From a virus: 36,926 bases of DNA. How positions within the stretch are numbered: the first letter of the stretch is position 1; each line of letters starts with the position of its first letter. Positions 7,008 to 16,490 of this stretch are shown here, in pieces. Location: positions 1 through 36,926 of IMG/VR virus record IMGVR_UViG_3300037247_000922; one strand, written 5' to 3'. A program made the position numbers and the translations under genes. The notes under the pieces are model-generated. The model worked only from the letters and a program-made list of their open reading frames with translations, did no database searches and was not told where the DNA came from.

Positions 7008-7172
7008 ATGGAAAAAACAAAAAGAGAATTAATAAAATCAATATTTATAGCAGGGGGTAATTTAGAACACATTGCCAAAACTAAAAATATAAACGGGACG
7101 CTTCTTGGTGAAATAGAGAGAGTCATGGAAGAATATAAAAATCAAAAACCAGACAAGAAGAGTAAAGGATAA
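7008..7172 (+). CDS. small helical protein
   Basis: A 54-residue charged protein (MEKTKRELIKSIFIAGGNLE...LLGEIERVMEEYKNQK). It is probably all helical. The region IAGGNLEHIAKTKNINGTLLGEI could be a minimal helix-turn-helix, but this is weak. Its stop overlaps the ATG of the next gene (TAATG), and its start is preceded by an A-rich stretch, as usual for Bacteroidota genes. Confidence 0.6.
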   Translation: MEKTKRELIKSIFIAGGNLEHIAKTKNINGTLLGEIERVMEEYKNQKPDKKSKG

Positions 7173-7792
7173 TGCCGATAAGCAATATAACCATATCACA
7201 AGATAATAAAGTAAATGGTTCGAATCTCGAACCCATTCACTCGACACTTGTATTTATTGCCGAAGTAACTTATTCGGGGTCGGTACCGGACGTGCTGCAC
7301 GTAGAAATAAGGGACGATGCAGACTTGCTTTTGGAGACTTATAAGGCGATACCTTATAGAGACCCGACGATAACAACCCGGCTTTTTGTTTTTATCGCCA
7401 ACGACCCGGTAAAAAGCATCATGGAGGGTTTTGATGATTTCTTCCAACTCACGGAAACTTTTTTATTTGTCGAAAACATAACAAAAATACTTAAAATAAG
7501 ATTCGTCGACCCGGACAACGCAGCAACTTTTGAAGAAGTCGAAATTGATTTTGTACATGGTGCTGCCCAGTTCGGGGAAAATCCAAATTTAGACGAACAA
7601 TTCAATAACGAAAGCCAAATTTATTTTGCACCTATAGGCGGGATAGTCTATGTTTATTTTTACAACGATGACCCGGCCAACGACGTTGCAATTGATGGCC
7701 CGGTGTTAACAGAGGGCAACGCCCTGGACTTTGACGATGCAATATTTACAGACTTTGACGATAGCGATTTTACAATATTCACTTTAGTATAA
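7172..7792 (+). CDS. putative tail structural protein
   Basis: A 206-residue acidic beta-rich protein starting MPISNITISQDNKVNG. The C-terminal 25 residues (ALDFDDAIFTDFDDSDFTIF) are very rich in Asp and Phe. No named domain is recognised. It is the first of four consecutive genes (7172-10481) that probably make the tail tip, directly before the tape measure gene. Its stop is followed by ATG at 7799. Confidence 0.5.
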   Translation: MPISNITISQDNKVNGSNLEPIHSTLVFIAEVTYSGSVPDVLHVEIRDDADLLLETYKAIPYRDPTITTRLFVFIANDPVKSIMEGFDDFFQLTETFLFVENITKILKIRFVDPDNAATFEEVEIDFVHGAAQFGENPNLDEQFNNESQIYFAPIGGIVYVYFYNDDPANDVAIDGPVLTEGNALDFDDAIFTDFDDSDFTIFTLV

Positions 7793-7798
7793 AATATT

Positions 7799-8254
7799 AT
7801 GCCTAGATTATTTGAACAAGGAGCAGACGTAGACCCGATATTAACCCACAGGGTGGGCCAGGGTTTAGCGGGCAACACAACAAAAAATAGTACCTGGGCC
7901 ACAATATTGGCATGGCTACAGGCCAATTTAGTATTTGCAAGCGGGGACATAATCACTGAGGAGGTTGCTTTTTCGGCGTGGGATATGGACGCCAATTCTG
8001 GTTTTGCAGTCGCTTGGGCTTTGCCAGCGGGGCATAAAATTGTAGGAATGAAGGCAGTGATACACGCCGGGGGTACACAGACTTGGGACCTGTCCAGTTT
8101 GAACGTTGCAACCGGAAACATCAACGGTGCTATTTTCGACTACAGCGGAGGCAATTTTAATATGACTAGATTAACAGGAGGAGACTTCGACCAGGCAGTG
8201 CCTTTCAATAACGCCTCCGGTTACGTTTTAGTACAACATAAAGATTTTTCTTAA
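7799..8254 (+). CDS. putative tail/surface protein
   Basis: A 151-residue beta-rich protein. The N-terminal part (LFEQGADVDPILTHRVGQGLAGNTTKNSTWATILAWLQANLVF) is followed by a jelly-roll-like sequence rich in Gly, Asp and Trp. No catalytic motif is seen. It overlaps the next gene by TAATG. From context it is a virion component near the tail tip. Confidence 0.5.
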   Translation: MPRLFEQGADVDPILTHRVGQGLAGNTTKNSTWATILAWLQANLVFASGDIITEEVAFSAWDMDANSGFAVAWALPAGHKIVGMKAVIHAGGTQTWDLSSLNVATGNINGAIFDYSGGNFNMTRLTGGDFDQAVPFNNASGYVLVQHKDFS

Positions 8255-8781
8255 TGAGCCAAATCGGATATTATAGGTACAAAACTTTAGCAACTGCCAT
8301 AAGAACGATAAACTTCACGGTTAACTTTGTGAACGTCGCAAGCAAGCAAATTGTTCCGGTGCAATCCTGTACCGGCGATTTGATATTGAAATATCTTGAT
8401 AAGAAGGGACAATATAGGTTTTTCCCGTTTAATAAATTTTATCGGACAACGGACACCTTGGAAAAAATAGGCAATGTAAATAAATTTATTACGAGTATTT
8501 TAACCGACCAAAGCAATGAACAGAATATCGGTTTTAAAAACAGCCGTAAAATAGCTTTAACAGCAGAAGTTAACACTTCTGAACTGGAAGCATTGACAGA
8601 TATTTATGATAGCCCAAGGGTTTATTTATATATCGGTTCGGGAACGGACGACGCCGCCAAAGATTGGCTGGAAGTTGTTCAGGAAGTGCCCGACCCTGTG
8701 GTCAAAAGAAGAAAACGAACTTTCGGTAAAATAGATGTAGTAATAACTTTGCCCGAACATTTCACTATTTCAATGATATGA
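8254..8781 (+). CDS. putative tail tip protein
   Basis: A 175-residue protein with mixed strands and a basic segment KRRKRTFGKIDVVITLPEHF near the C-terminus. No named domain is recognised. It overlaps the next, larger tail gene by four bases (ATGA at 8778), suggesting coupled translation of two partner proteins. Confidence 0.5.
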   Translation: MSQIGYYRYKTLATAIRTINFTVNFVNVASKQIVPVQSCTGDLILKYLDKKGQYRFFPFNKFYRTTDTLEKIGNVNKFITSILTDQSNEQNIGFKNSRKIALTAEVNTSELEALTDIYDSPRVYLYIGSGTDDAAKDWLEVVQEVPDPVVKRRKRTFGKIDVVITLPEHFTISMI

Positions 8782-10481
8782 GGCTTTTAAGGATTAACGG
8801 CATCGATGTTGACATTGACGAGCGGACCGCTATAGGTGTGGACTTGCAAAGCTATAATATTGAGGAGCCGGGGACAACTTTAATAAACACGACTAACACC
8901 TTCACAATTCCGAAAACATCTAATAACTTAGCTGTTTTTGGAAACGCCCAAGACCCGCAGAGCTTATCGACAAAAATATACGACTCGTCAATTTGTAATT
9001 ACTGGGTAGACAATGAACAACTGATAACTAACGGCAAATGCAGGGTCGACCAAATAGATGGAGATCGCATAAGCTTATTTATATTTGAAAAAGCAGACAT
9101 TTGGGATGAATTAAAAGGGGTATTGTGGCCGGACTTTGTCAATAGTTTTATAGGTTGGCTAAAGACAGAGAAAGGCCTCTACTCCCTTTCCAGTCCTTTT
9201 GTCGGGACTTTCCCAAATTTCATAGCTGAGTTTGCAGGCAACACGGAGGGCCTGCTTTTACCGATGACCTGGGGCAACTTGTTTGCCCAGCCTCTATTAG
9301 ATGCCCAGAACGCAGATGTTGAAAGATTAAACACGATATTTTTGTATACCAAATTTGAGGAGGGCGACCCCCCTGTACCCCCAGAAGTGCAAATAGTAAC
9401 TGAATCTTACGGAGGTCATTTTTGCATATACGCAAAAACCATCTTCGAATATATTGAAGATACTTTCGGCGTAAATTTCTTAACATCCGGCGGGGTTTTG
9501 CCCGGCAATATCTGGGACGACCCTATAGCCCCGACCATGTTTATAGATTCAAAAGAAATAAGTATAAATGTTTCAGGTACATTTGATAATTTTACGATAT
9601 ATTTCCAGGATGGTGGGCAAGAATTGCCGTTTTTGCCGCACAAAGATATAAGGGACAAGGCAGATAAAACGCTGTACGACTTCGTAAATTCTTTTATGCA
9701 AGAATTCAACATCCTTAAAGATGAACTGGAGGTAAATGGCTTACCTGTGATAAGGTTGGCAAGGTTTGACGACCTGGAAAACTTGGCCGAAGTCGTGGAC
9801 TTCTCGGATAGGCTGACAGGGAAACCTGTTTTTAAACCATCAATACCGGGCTACGCCCAGCAAAACATAATCAAGTTTGGCACGGTATTTGAAAACGGGG
9901 ACAATCTTTTAAATTCAAAAACCCTGATTTCCAATAATAGAAATCTGGATTTAGAAAAAACACTATTTGAGATTGATGCATATGTGCCTCCTGTCGACAT
10001 AGTCGGGAGCGATACCTTTTTGGACTTGTCCGCAAAAGAAGCTTTTAAAACTTTTACCTTTATGGTAGCGGACGGTTTAACCGATGCCGATATAACTGTA
10101 ATATATTTTGAGACAGGGGTAATCGCTAACGCCTCCGCTTCGTTAAAATTACCGAAAGCGGCACTTTATTCGCTTGACAGCGAATACAATTTTTTAGATG
10201 AAATTATAACTTACCCGAAATGGTACGAAGCAGCAAAATGGTTAACCCTTAAGGACATAAAGAATTTTGAGTTTTTCAAACAATATTTTATAAGGGAATT
10301 AAACGGGTCTTTTTTCATCAATAAAATAAGCAGGTTTAATCCGGATCGATCTAAAGAGCCGACAAGGTTGGAACTTATAAGGATAAGCGACAAAACACCA
10401 TTGACTCCCCCGGATCTAAATGTTTGGGTTGACGGGGTAGGGATTGACTGGGAAGACGGAGAGGGGGACCCCTGGTTTTAA
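8778..10481 (+). CDS. putative baseplate/tail tip protein
   Basis: A 567-residue protein. The N-terminus (MRLLRINGIDVDIDERTAIGVDLQSYNIEEPGTT) resembles the first domain of distal tail/baseplate proteins of Bacteroidota siphophages. The rest is beta-rich, with a predicted helical part around HKDIRDKADKTLYDFVNSFMQEFN (about 288-311). It lies immediately upstream of the tape measure gene, not downstream as in lambda-like phages. Confidence 0.5.
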   Translation: MRLLRINGIDVDIDERTAIGVDLQSYNIEEPGTTLINTTNTFTIPKTSNNLAVFGNAQDPQSLSTKIYDSSICNYWVDNEQLITNGKCRVDQIDGDRISLFIFEKADIWDELKGVLWPDFVNSFIGWLKTEKGLYSLSSPFVGTFPNFIAEFAGNTEGLLLPMTWGNLFAQPLLDAQNADVERLNTIFLYTKFEEGDPPVPPEVQIVTESYGGHFCIYAKTIFEYIEDTFGVNFLTSGGVLPGNIWDDPIAPTMFIDSKEISINVSGTFDNFTIYFQDGGQELPFLPHKDIRDKADKTLYDFVNSFMQEFNILKDELEVNGLPVIRLARFDDLENLAEVVDFSDRLTGKPVFKPSIPGYAQQNIIKFGTVFENGDNLLNSKTLISNNRNLDLEKTLFEIDAYVPPVDIVGSDTFLDLSAKEAFKTFTFMVADGLTDADITVIYFETGVIANASASLKLPKAALYSLDSEYNFLDEIITYPKWYEAAKWLTLKDIKNFEFFKQYFIRELNGSFFINKISRFNPDRSKEPTRLELIRISDKTPLTPPDLNVWVDGVGIDWEDGEGDPWF

Positions 10482-10492
10482 AATAGAAAGTT

Positions 10493-12628
10493 ATGGCTGA
10501 AAAAGAAGTATTATTCCAATTAGATATAAATGTGGATGCACTCCTGAAAGACAGTGCAGATTCACGTAAAAGTATTAAATCCCTAAAGGAAGAAATCAAA
10601 GCCCTTGAAAAGGCGGAGGACGACCAGGGCGAAGCCGTGGAACAACTTACCCTCCAATTGCAATTGGAGCAAAAACAACTAAGGGAAAACCAAAAACTTA
10701 CCAAAAACGTAATACTTACCAACAAAGAAAACAAAGGCAGTATAAACGCCTTGCGTGCCGAGCTTGCGACAACGACAGTCCAGTGGGCGAAACTTAGCCG
10801 GGAGGAGCGAACCAATACGGACAGCGGCAAAGCCCTGGTAGCGCAAAAAAAGAAACTTACCGAAGAACTAAAAAAGGAAGAGAAAGCGACGAGCGACACA
10901 CGTCGGAATGTCGGCAACTATACCGAAGGCATACAAGGTGCTTTCGGTGCAACATCCCAATTAATCCCCGGTTTAGGGAAAGCTTCATCAGCTATGCAAC
11001 TTTTTGGCACTGCCATGAAAGTGGCCCTGGGCCCTTTGGGTTTATTGATTGCTGCGGGCTTCGCCTTAAAAGAATTCTTTACATCTAGCGAAGAGGGACA
11101 AAATAAATTAAATAAAATAATGGCTATTTTTGGGGTCATACTTGGAAATTTATCTGATTTATTATCAGATGTAGGGGAAGCACTGTTTGACACTTTTACC
11201 AACCCCCGGGAAGCCCTGGACAGCTTTGTTGAAGCAATCAAAGAAAACCTGATAAACAGGTTTGAAGGGCTTTTGGAACTTATACCAAAATTAGGCGAAG
11301 CTATTTCTTTACTATTTAAAGGTGAATTTGCGGAAGCTGGAAAAGTGGCAGGGGACGCAGTGGCTAAAGTGACCCTGGGCATCGAAGATTTTTCAGATAA
11401 GGCGGTGGACGCTTTCGGGAAAGCTAAAGACGCAATAACCGACATCATAGATGAGACAGAAAGGGAAATCGCAGTAGCCATACGCTTGGCAAATTTGCAG
11501 GCAAATTTAGATAAAACAGTGAGGGCAAACACAGTCGAGAATGCAAAGCTGCAAAGGGATGTATCCAAGTTAAGGGCGGATGCTGCTAAAAAAGACGAGT
11601 TTGACAGCAAACAAAGATTAGCTTTTTTAGACGAGGTCATAAAAAAAGAAAAAGAAATACTGGAGAACAATTTAGAAACAGCAAAAACAAGAGCCTTTAT
11701 CCGGGCAGAGCAAAATAAATTATCTAAAAGTACAAAAGAAGATTTAAACGATTTGGCGCAATTGGAGGCCAACGTTTTTAATGTCCAAAAAGCAAATTTT
11801 GAAAAAGAAAAATCTTTACAACGTGAAAGGCAGACAACTTTAAAAGAAAACGCTGCCGAAGAAACAAAAATATTAAAAGAAAAAGCAAAGCAGGAAGTCG
11901 AAATTTTAAAACAAAGACTAGAAGAAGAAAAAACCCACCTTGACGCTGAAAAACAGAGGCGAATTATCAATGAGGAAAATGAACTTGCCTTACAAGAAAC
12001 AAATGTACTTGCAAGGCTTGAAAGTAAAAGGGCGGAACTCGAAGAACAAAGGCTTATAGAAATCGAATTCGCCCAAAAAGTAGGGGCGGACACGACTTTA
12101 ATAGATCAGAAGTTTGCAAACGCCCGGGAGGCTATTGCAGAAGCCGAGACAGACGCTAAATTATCTTTGGCCTCTGGATTTGTTGGTAATATTGCGGCAA
12201 TATTTGGAAAACAAACAGCTATCGGAAAAGCTGCGGCGGTTGCGGAAACGGCTGTAAACACTTACAGGGGTGCTACTGCCGCTTATGCGGCTTTGGCAGG
12301 CGTGCCCGTTGTTGGCCCGGCTTTAGGTATTGCAGCGGCAGCGGCTGCGGTTGTGGCGGGTCTTGCGAACGTGAAAAAAATATTATCTATAAAAAGCGGT
12401 TTGCCCGGAGACTCCGGGGGAGGTCAAAGCATACCGACGGGGGGCGGGGTTCCGGCGTCGACACAGGGGGCGGATTTGACAGCACCAACAATTAACCAGG
12501 GCATAGTTTCAAGGGACGCACTTTTGCAAATACAACCTCCTCAAACCTCTGCAAAAATATTAGTGGTGGACGAGGTCACAGCTGCGCAAAACGGGCAGAC
12601 CTCAAACAAGGAAACATCGTTGGTATAG
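10493..12628 (+). CDS. tail tape measure protein
   Basis: A 711-residue protein with long charged coiled coils (about residues 15-135 and 330-560). It has two Gly/Ala-rich hydrophobic stretches, one at about 165-200 (GTAMKVALGPLGLLIAAGF) and one at about 595-630 (YAALAGVPVVGPALGIAAAA). This make-up is typical of siphovirus tape measure proteins, which set tail length and pass through the membrane during DNA entry. At roughly 1.5 angstrom per residue it would specify a tail of about 100 nm. The C-terminus is Gly/Pro-rich and is probably trimmed or disordered. Confidence 0.85.
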   Translation: MAEKEVLFQLDINVDALLKDSADSRKSIKSLKEEIKALEKAEDDQGEAVEQLTLQLQLEQKQLRENQKLTKNVILTNKENKGSINALRAELATTTVQWAKLSREERTNTDSGKALVAQKKKLTEELKKEEKATSDTRRNVGNYTEGIQGAFGATSQLIPGLGKASSAMQLFGTAMKVALGPLGLLIAAGFALKEFFTSSEEGQNKLNKIMAIFGVILGNLSDLLSDVGEALFDTFTNPREALDSFVEAIKENLINRFEGLLELIPKLGEAISLLFKGEFAEAGKVAGDAVAKVTLGIEDFSDKAVDAFGKAKDAITDIIDETEREIAVAIRLANLQANLDKTVRANTVENAKLQRDVSKLRADAAKKDEFDSKQRLAFLDEVIKKEKEILENNLETAKTRAFIRAEQNKLSKSTKEDLNDLAQLEANVFNVQKANFEKEKSLQRERQTTLKENAAEETKILKEKAKQEVEILKQRLEEEKTHLDAEKQRRIINEENELALQETNVLARLESKRAELEEQRLIEIEFAQKVGADTTLIDQKFANAREAIAEAETDAKLSLASGFVGNIAAIFGKQTAIGKAAAVAETAVNTYRGATAAYAALAGVPVVGPALGIAAAAAAVVAGLANVKKILSIKSGLPGDSGGGQSIPTGGGVPASTQGADLTAPTINQGIVSRDALLQIQPPQTSAKILVVDEVTAAQNGQTSNKETSLV

Positions 12629-12644
12629 CCAAAAATTATAAGTG

Positions 12645-12676
12645 TTTGCTTTTTATAGAAAAAATTTATAACTTTG
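12645..12676 (+). promoter_or_regulatory. promoter of the capsid operon
   Basis: TTTG at 12645-12648, a 20-bp spacer, then TAACTTTG at 12669-12676. It lies 22 bases before the ATG at 12699 in the only sizeable gap between the tape measure and capsid genes. Confidence 0.65.
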
Positions 12677-12698
12677 TGGAAATCTATAAACACACAAT

Positions 12699-12977
12699 AT
12701 GAAAAAAATTATTATTTGGCTATTTGAGAATTGGTTAAATGTTGATTTGGCCAACGAGTACATTATTAAAAGAGCGGTAAAACTTCCATTGAAGGGGGAG
12801 TTAAAAACTTTTGTAAATAAAGAGTACAAAAAAATCGCTGAAAAAAAACTGCCTTTAAAAACTGAAATTGTAAAAGTTAAAAAAGGAAAATCAAGACACC
12901 AGGTAATATTTTTCGAAACAAACAAAGGACAATTAAAATTTAATCTGGGCCGACATTTTGAAGGGGTTTTAACATAA
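12699..12977 (+). CDS. small basic protein before the protease
   Basis: A 92-residue Lys-rich protein (MKKIIIWLFENWLNVDLANEYIIKR...). An N-terminal amphipathic helix is followed by a basic middle and a short beta C-terminus (HQVIFFETNKGQLKFNLGRHF). It is the first gene after the 12645 promoter and lies five bases before the protease/scaffold gene, so it is probably made with the capsid proteins. No family is recognised. Confidence 0.55.
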   Translation: MKKIIIWLFENWLNVDLANEYIIKRAVKLPLKGELKTFVNKEYKKIAEKKLPLKTEIVKVKKGKSRHQVIFFETNKGQLKFNLGRHFEGVLT

Positions 12978-12982
12978 AATAA

Positions 12983-14197
12983 ATGGATAAATTCATAGCA
13001 AGGTACGAAGAGAACGGGGTAAAAAAATCCGTTCTCTTTAATAAATCTAAGTTCGACCAGCCGAAAGCGGAGGAGTGGTTAAAAAATAAAGGGGTACAAA
13101 ACTTTTTCTTTTTCTTCGAGACGATACCCCCTAAAGAAATAGGTGAAAACGGTATTTTGTTAAAAGGCGAAGTCGGGTTCGACATCGATCTTGACATAAT
13201 AATGCCCTTCATAGATGCCGGAAAAGACATAATCTTGGATACCCCGGGCGGTAATTCATGGGAGGCTCTAAAAATATATGATGCTATCAGGGCCTTGGGG
13301 CTAAACCCTTCTATCGGGGTGCTGGGGACTTGCGCAAGTGCAGGAATGCAAATACTGTTATCCACTGAAAACCGTTGGATGTCCCCGAACTCAAGGGGGC
13401 TTATACATAATCCTTGGCTGGAGGTAGCAGGGGACGACAACGCTCTTAGAATAGCCGCAAAAAACCTCGAAGATGAAAAATTAAAAGTAGCTAATATTTA
13501 TGTGGAGGTGTCCGGTAAAACCCTTGACGAAATTTTGGCACTGATGAAAGAAGAGCGGATTTTGAGCGCTAACGAAATGTTAGCGCTTAACTTCGTAAAA
13601 TCTACAAAATGGAACAATCTAGAAAATCAATTAATACAAACTAATAACGAAACGGAGATGAATCAAAAAGAGACAAAACAACTGGGTTCTATCGAAAAAG
13701 CAATTAACAAATTGTTGAACAAATTCTCCCCTAAAAATATCGTCGTTCAAGACGTTAACGGGGTGGAACTTGATTTTGGTAGCGAGGTTGAAACCGTCGA
13801 ACAGATTAAAGTAGGGGACACGGCAACCGCCGCAGGCGTTCCAGCCGAGGGGGAGCACACCCTTGCAGACGGGACTATTTATGTGTTCGAAGGTGGGGCG
13901 CTTACGGAAATTAAAGAAGCCGAAGAAGAGGCAGCCGCAGAGGTTGCAGAACTGCAAGAAGAAGTTAACGACTTAAAAGAAGAAAAAACAGAACTTCAAA
14001 ACAAGTTGACAGCCTCAGAAACTAAAGTACTTAATTTGCAAAAAGATCACAGCAAATTGGGCGAAGACCTAACAGCGGTTAAAAATTCATTTGATGAATT
14101 CAGGAATAAATTTTCAGGTGAAAAACCAAAACCAAATGGGCCTTCAGGCGAAGGCGAGGGTGGAAAAACTAAATTTTCATATAAAACTACAAAATAA
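12983..14197 (+). CDS. ClpP/S14-type prohead protease fused to scaffold
   Basis: A 404-residue protein. The N-terminal half is a ClpP-like serine protease with the oxyanion segment DTPGGN (86-91), the nucleophile Ser119 in GTCASAGM and the likely catalytic His142 in GLIHNPW. The C-terminal half (from about 230) is charged coiled coil (AEEEAAAEVAELQEEVNDLK...), typical of scaffolding protein. An in-frame ATG at 13658 (residue 226), after an AACGGAG run, could start a separate scaffold. The protease matures the prohead by cleaving the scaffold. Its stop overlaps the capsid gene start (TAATGG). Confidence 0.85.
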   Translation: MDKFIARYEENGVKKSVLFNKSKFDQPKAEEWLKNKGVQNFFFFFETIPPKEIGENGILLKGEVGFDIDLDIIMPFIDAGKDIILDTPGGNSWEALKIYDAIRALGLNPSIGVLGTCASAGMQILLSTENRWMSPNSRGLIHNPWLEVAGDDNALRIAAKNLEDEKLKVANIYVEVSGKTLDEILALMKEERILSANEMLALNFVKSTKWNNLENQLIQTNNETEMNQKETKQLGSIEKAINKLLNKFSPKNIVVQDVNGVELDFGSEVETVEQIKVGDTATAAGVPAEGEHTLADGTIYVFEGGALTEIKEAEEEAAAEVAELQEEVNDLKEEKTELQNKLTASETKVLNLQKDHSKLGEDLTAVKNSFDEFRNKFSGEKPKPNGPSGEGEGGKTKFSYKTTK

Positions 14198-15285
14198 TGG
14201 CAAACGGAATAGATTTATCGGGCTTAACGCTCAATCCTATTGAGTCCGAGGAAATAAAGGACTTTATCATTGAAAGGGTCTTTGAAAGACCTGAATTTCA
14301 AGCACTGCACGGCTCCTTTAAAACAGGTGTCACTATGAATGAACAAATAGTTTTTGCAAGTCAGTTTGGGAAAACTGGTATTGCGGGGACTGCGACTTGC
14401 ACACGTAAAACATCAGGAGCGCAAAGTGTTGCGACCCAAAAGAATTGGGTCCCTGCCGGAATTGAGGACACTTTAGTACATTGCAATAAAGAACTAAACG
14501 CCCTTTTTAAAGCTTACTTTAAGAAAATTACCCAATACCGGGAAAATTATGAAATCGAAGGTTCAGACCTTGAAATTTTCTTTGTTATATTAATCGAAGA
14601 GTCGATTGTTGCAACTATATGGAGAGCTGTTTGGTATGCGGATTTAAATATTGCTGTATCAGGAGCTGGAACTGCGGGCCTTATTTCCGCAGGAGATGTT
14701 AAATTTTACGATTATTTTGACGGACTTTGGGAGCAGATTTTTGACGCTGTCGGAGGTGCGACTTTGAGCCGTTTTACTATAGCTCTAAATGCGGAGATTA
14801 CTAAACCCGCACAATTAGCTTTAACGACTGATTTGGCAAAAGACACTTATTTTGAAGGTGTTTTAGCTTTAGCCGACCCAAGATTGAAAAGCCACCCGGA
14901 CGCAAAAATTTACGTTTCCGGTGAAATTTGGGAAAATTACAGACAGTCCTTGCAGTCGATTGGTGAAAATTTCACTATTACACTTACTGAGGAGGGTTTT
15001 AGGGAGTTAAAGTGGAATCGTTACCCTGTTATAAATATGGAAACCATTTGGGATTTGGATACCCGGGAAGACGCTGAGGATAATAGCACAAATAATGCTT
15101 TTGACAACCCTAATAGGATCGTATTTACAATCCCTGAGAATATACCTATCGCTACTTTAAACGAAAGCGATTTCGACGAACTTGAAATATGGTACGAAAA
15201 GAAAGAACGTGAAAACAATATCGCTTACGGTTTCTCACTTGACTCCAAATTACTTGAGGAGTATATGATGGTAGTAGGCTATTAA
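14197..15285 (+). CDS. major capsid protein (HK97-type fold)
   Basis: A 362-residue protein directly downstream of the protease/scaffold, which is the usual place of the major capsid protein. The length and the alternation of helices and strands fit a HK97-fold shell protein, with a long helical part around QYRENYEIEGSDLEIFFVILIEESIVATIW (about 113-142). No obvious protease cleavage site is seen, so the N-terminus may not be processed. The identity is strong from context; sequence motifs for this family are weak. Confidence 0.8.
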   Translation: MANGIDLSGLTLNPIESEEIKDFIIERVFERPEFQALHGSFKTGVTMNEQIVFASQFGKTGIAGTATCTRKTSGAQSVATQKNWVPAGIEDTLVHCNKELNALFKAYFKKITQYRENYEIEGSDLEIFFVILIEESIVATIWRAVWYADLNIAVSGAGTAGLISAGDVKFYDYFDGLWEQIFDAVGGATLSRFTIALNAEITKPAQLALTTDLAKDTYFEGVLALADPRLKSHPDAKIYVSGEIWENYRQSLQSIGENFTITLTEEGFRELKWNRYPVINMETIWDLDTREDAEDNSTNNAFDNPNRIVFTIPENIPIATLNESDFDELEIWYEKKERENNIAYGFSLDSKLLEEYMMVVGY

Positions 15286-15303
15286 TCTTAAAAATTTTAG
15301 AAT

Positions 15304-15876
15304 ATGGGATGTGTAGATGGTATAGTGAAAGATATTGCCTCAACATGCGTAAACCAGCCTGTTGCAGGAGTAGAGGTTAAGGTGTGGGTAGGCAATAGAC
15401 TGGAGGCGGGTTTTACTTTTGATGTGACCAACCTTTCGAAGATTACGGCAATCCAAATGATTTCTACAAAAAAATTATTTGTGGCTACCGGAGTCAAGAA
15501 ACTTTTTAACCCAGGCACCTCCTTGGTAGTTGCTGAGGACAGGGCGGACAGGTATACAAATAAGTTCAATTTCCAAGGCTTTGAATTTACGGCCGAGGAT
15601 GTGGAAAACATTGACGCACTGAGCGATTTATTTGTAGTTGTTGAAATGATTGATAAAGTTTCTGGAGGAGATGGAACTTTCCGGGCATTCGGTATCAAAA
15701 ACGGGATGTATAAGACCACTTTAGAGTGGACGGCAAATGACATCAACGGCGCGATAGCTGTTGAATTGGCAAGCCAGGCAGGAGCGGAGGAGGAGTATCC
15801 TTGGTGGACCGTATTGGCTACGGATTACGCCACTACTTTAACAATGTTAGAAGCTCAGGAAATCGCACAAGTTTAA
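15304..15876 (+). CDS. putative major tail (tube) protein
   Basis: A 190-residue mixed-strand protein following the capsid gene by 18 bases. The segments FNFQGFEFTAEDVENIDAL, DGTFRAFGIKNGMYKT and EYPWWTVLATDYATT fit the conserved protein that forms the tail tube in Bacteroidota siphophages. Tube proteins are made in many copies, which suits a position next to the capsid gene. Two Cys lie in the first 15 residues (GCVDG, STC). A minor capsid role is the alternative. Confidence 0.6.
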   Translation: MGCVDGIVKDIASTCVNQPVAGVEVKVWVGNRLEAGFTFDVTNLSKITAIQMISTKKLFVATGVKKLFNPGTSLVVAEDRADRYTNKFNFQGFEFTAEDVENIDALSDLFVVVEMIDKVSGGDGTFRAFGIKNGMYKTTLEWTANDINGAIAVELASQAGAEEEYPWWTVLATDYATTLTMLEAQEIAQV

Positions 15877-15877
15877 A

Positions 15878-16420
15878 ATGTTAGAACAATTAAACAGACT
15901 TTTGAAAATGGATGTGGAGGAGATAATCTCCTCCGAACATTCATTGACTTTGATCAATATTTACAGTAAATTGTATTTGAACGGGGGGCAGCCAAAGACT
16001 TGTGCCGCTTCGCAACGCAAATATTATGCAAATCTTAAAAAAGACTATAAAATGGCAAAAGAAAAATTAAAACGGACGTGTATCCCTAATTGGGAAGGGC
16101 GAAAGTATATCCCTGGGGTATTTAAAAAAGGCGTATTGGTTGCAGGTCACTTGCACATCATGGGCGCAAGCCTTACGGATGAAAAAGCAAAAGAACTTTT
16201 AAAACAACGCGCTTTAAAAGAAAAAGATTTTATCCGCCTCCCAGGTGAAAAAGTTGAAGAGGTTGAATATACCGAAAAAGACATTTTAGATGTTATTGAA
16301 GCCGACGGTTTTAAAGAGGCTTTAAAAATAGCTAAAAGCTTAGACCTTGTAAAAGGCAACCCGAATAAAGAAAATGTATTTGGAGCTTTGAAAGATTACC
16401 TTTCCGACGAAGAGCTTTAA
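15878..16420 (+). CDS. conserved phage protein with basic middle
   Basis: A 180-residue highly charged protein. Helices dominate, with a Lys-rich central part (KKDYKMAKEKLKRTC) and a C-terminal helix pair (EKDILDVIEADGFKEALKIAKSLD). GGQPKTCAASQRKYYANL (about 36-53) looks like a conserved loop. It lies one base after the tail-tube gene. A tail-assembly chaperone is possible from position, but no -1 frameshift partner was found. A terminator-like palindrome follows. Confidence 0.55.
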   Translation: MLEQLNRLLKMDVEEIISSEHSLTLINIYSKLYLNGGQPKTCAASQRKYYANLKKDYKMAKEKLKRTCIPNWEGRKYIPGVFKKGVLVAGHLHIMGASLTDEKAKELLKQRALKEKDFIRLPGEKVEEVEYTEKDILDVIEADGFKEALKIAKSLDLVKGNPNKENVFGALKDYLSDEEL

Positions 16421-16441
16421 AAAAAACAATTTTATAAAACT

Positions 16442-16470
16442 ACCACGTTTCTAGCTAGAAACGTGGTTTT
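16442..16470 (+). terminator. perfect 26-bp palindrome with T tail
   Basis: ACCACGTTTCTAG at 16442-16454 is followed without spacer by its exact complement to 16467, then TTTCG. It sits in the 70-bp gap between the capsid/tail-tube operon and the portal gene. It can act as a terminator in the + direction, and the perfect symmetry also fits an operator or a processing hairpin. Confidence 0.6.
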
Positions 16471-16490
16471 CGTGGTAAAAACAAGATTCT

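Noticed and set aside
7660-8124. 154-residue leftward frame in the tail cluster
   Set aside because: It overlaps two compact rightward genes joined by short gaps, and its composition is that of a shadow.
10375-10917. 180-residue leftward frame opposite the start of the tape measure gene
   Set aside because: It is antisense to the tail-tip and tape measure genes and rich in Ser/Phe, the typical shadow of Lys/Glu-rich coding DNA.
10918-12093. 391-residue leftward frame opposite the tape measure gene
   Set aside because: It is a Ser/Phe-rich shadow of the coiled-coil codons on the other strand, with no promoter and no operon on that strand.
15297-15746. 149-residue leftward frame opposite the tail-tube gene
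   Set aside because: It is fully antisense to a better gene in a tight rightward operon.
15878-16420. Programmed -1 frameshift tail chaperone pair
   Set aside because: No slippery heptamer followed by an overlapping long frame was found at its end; a terminator-like palindrome follows.
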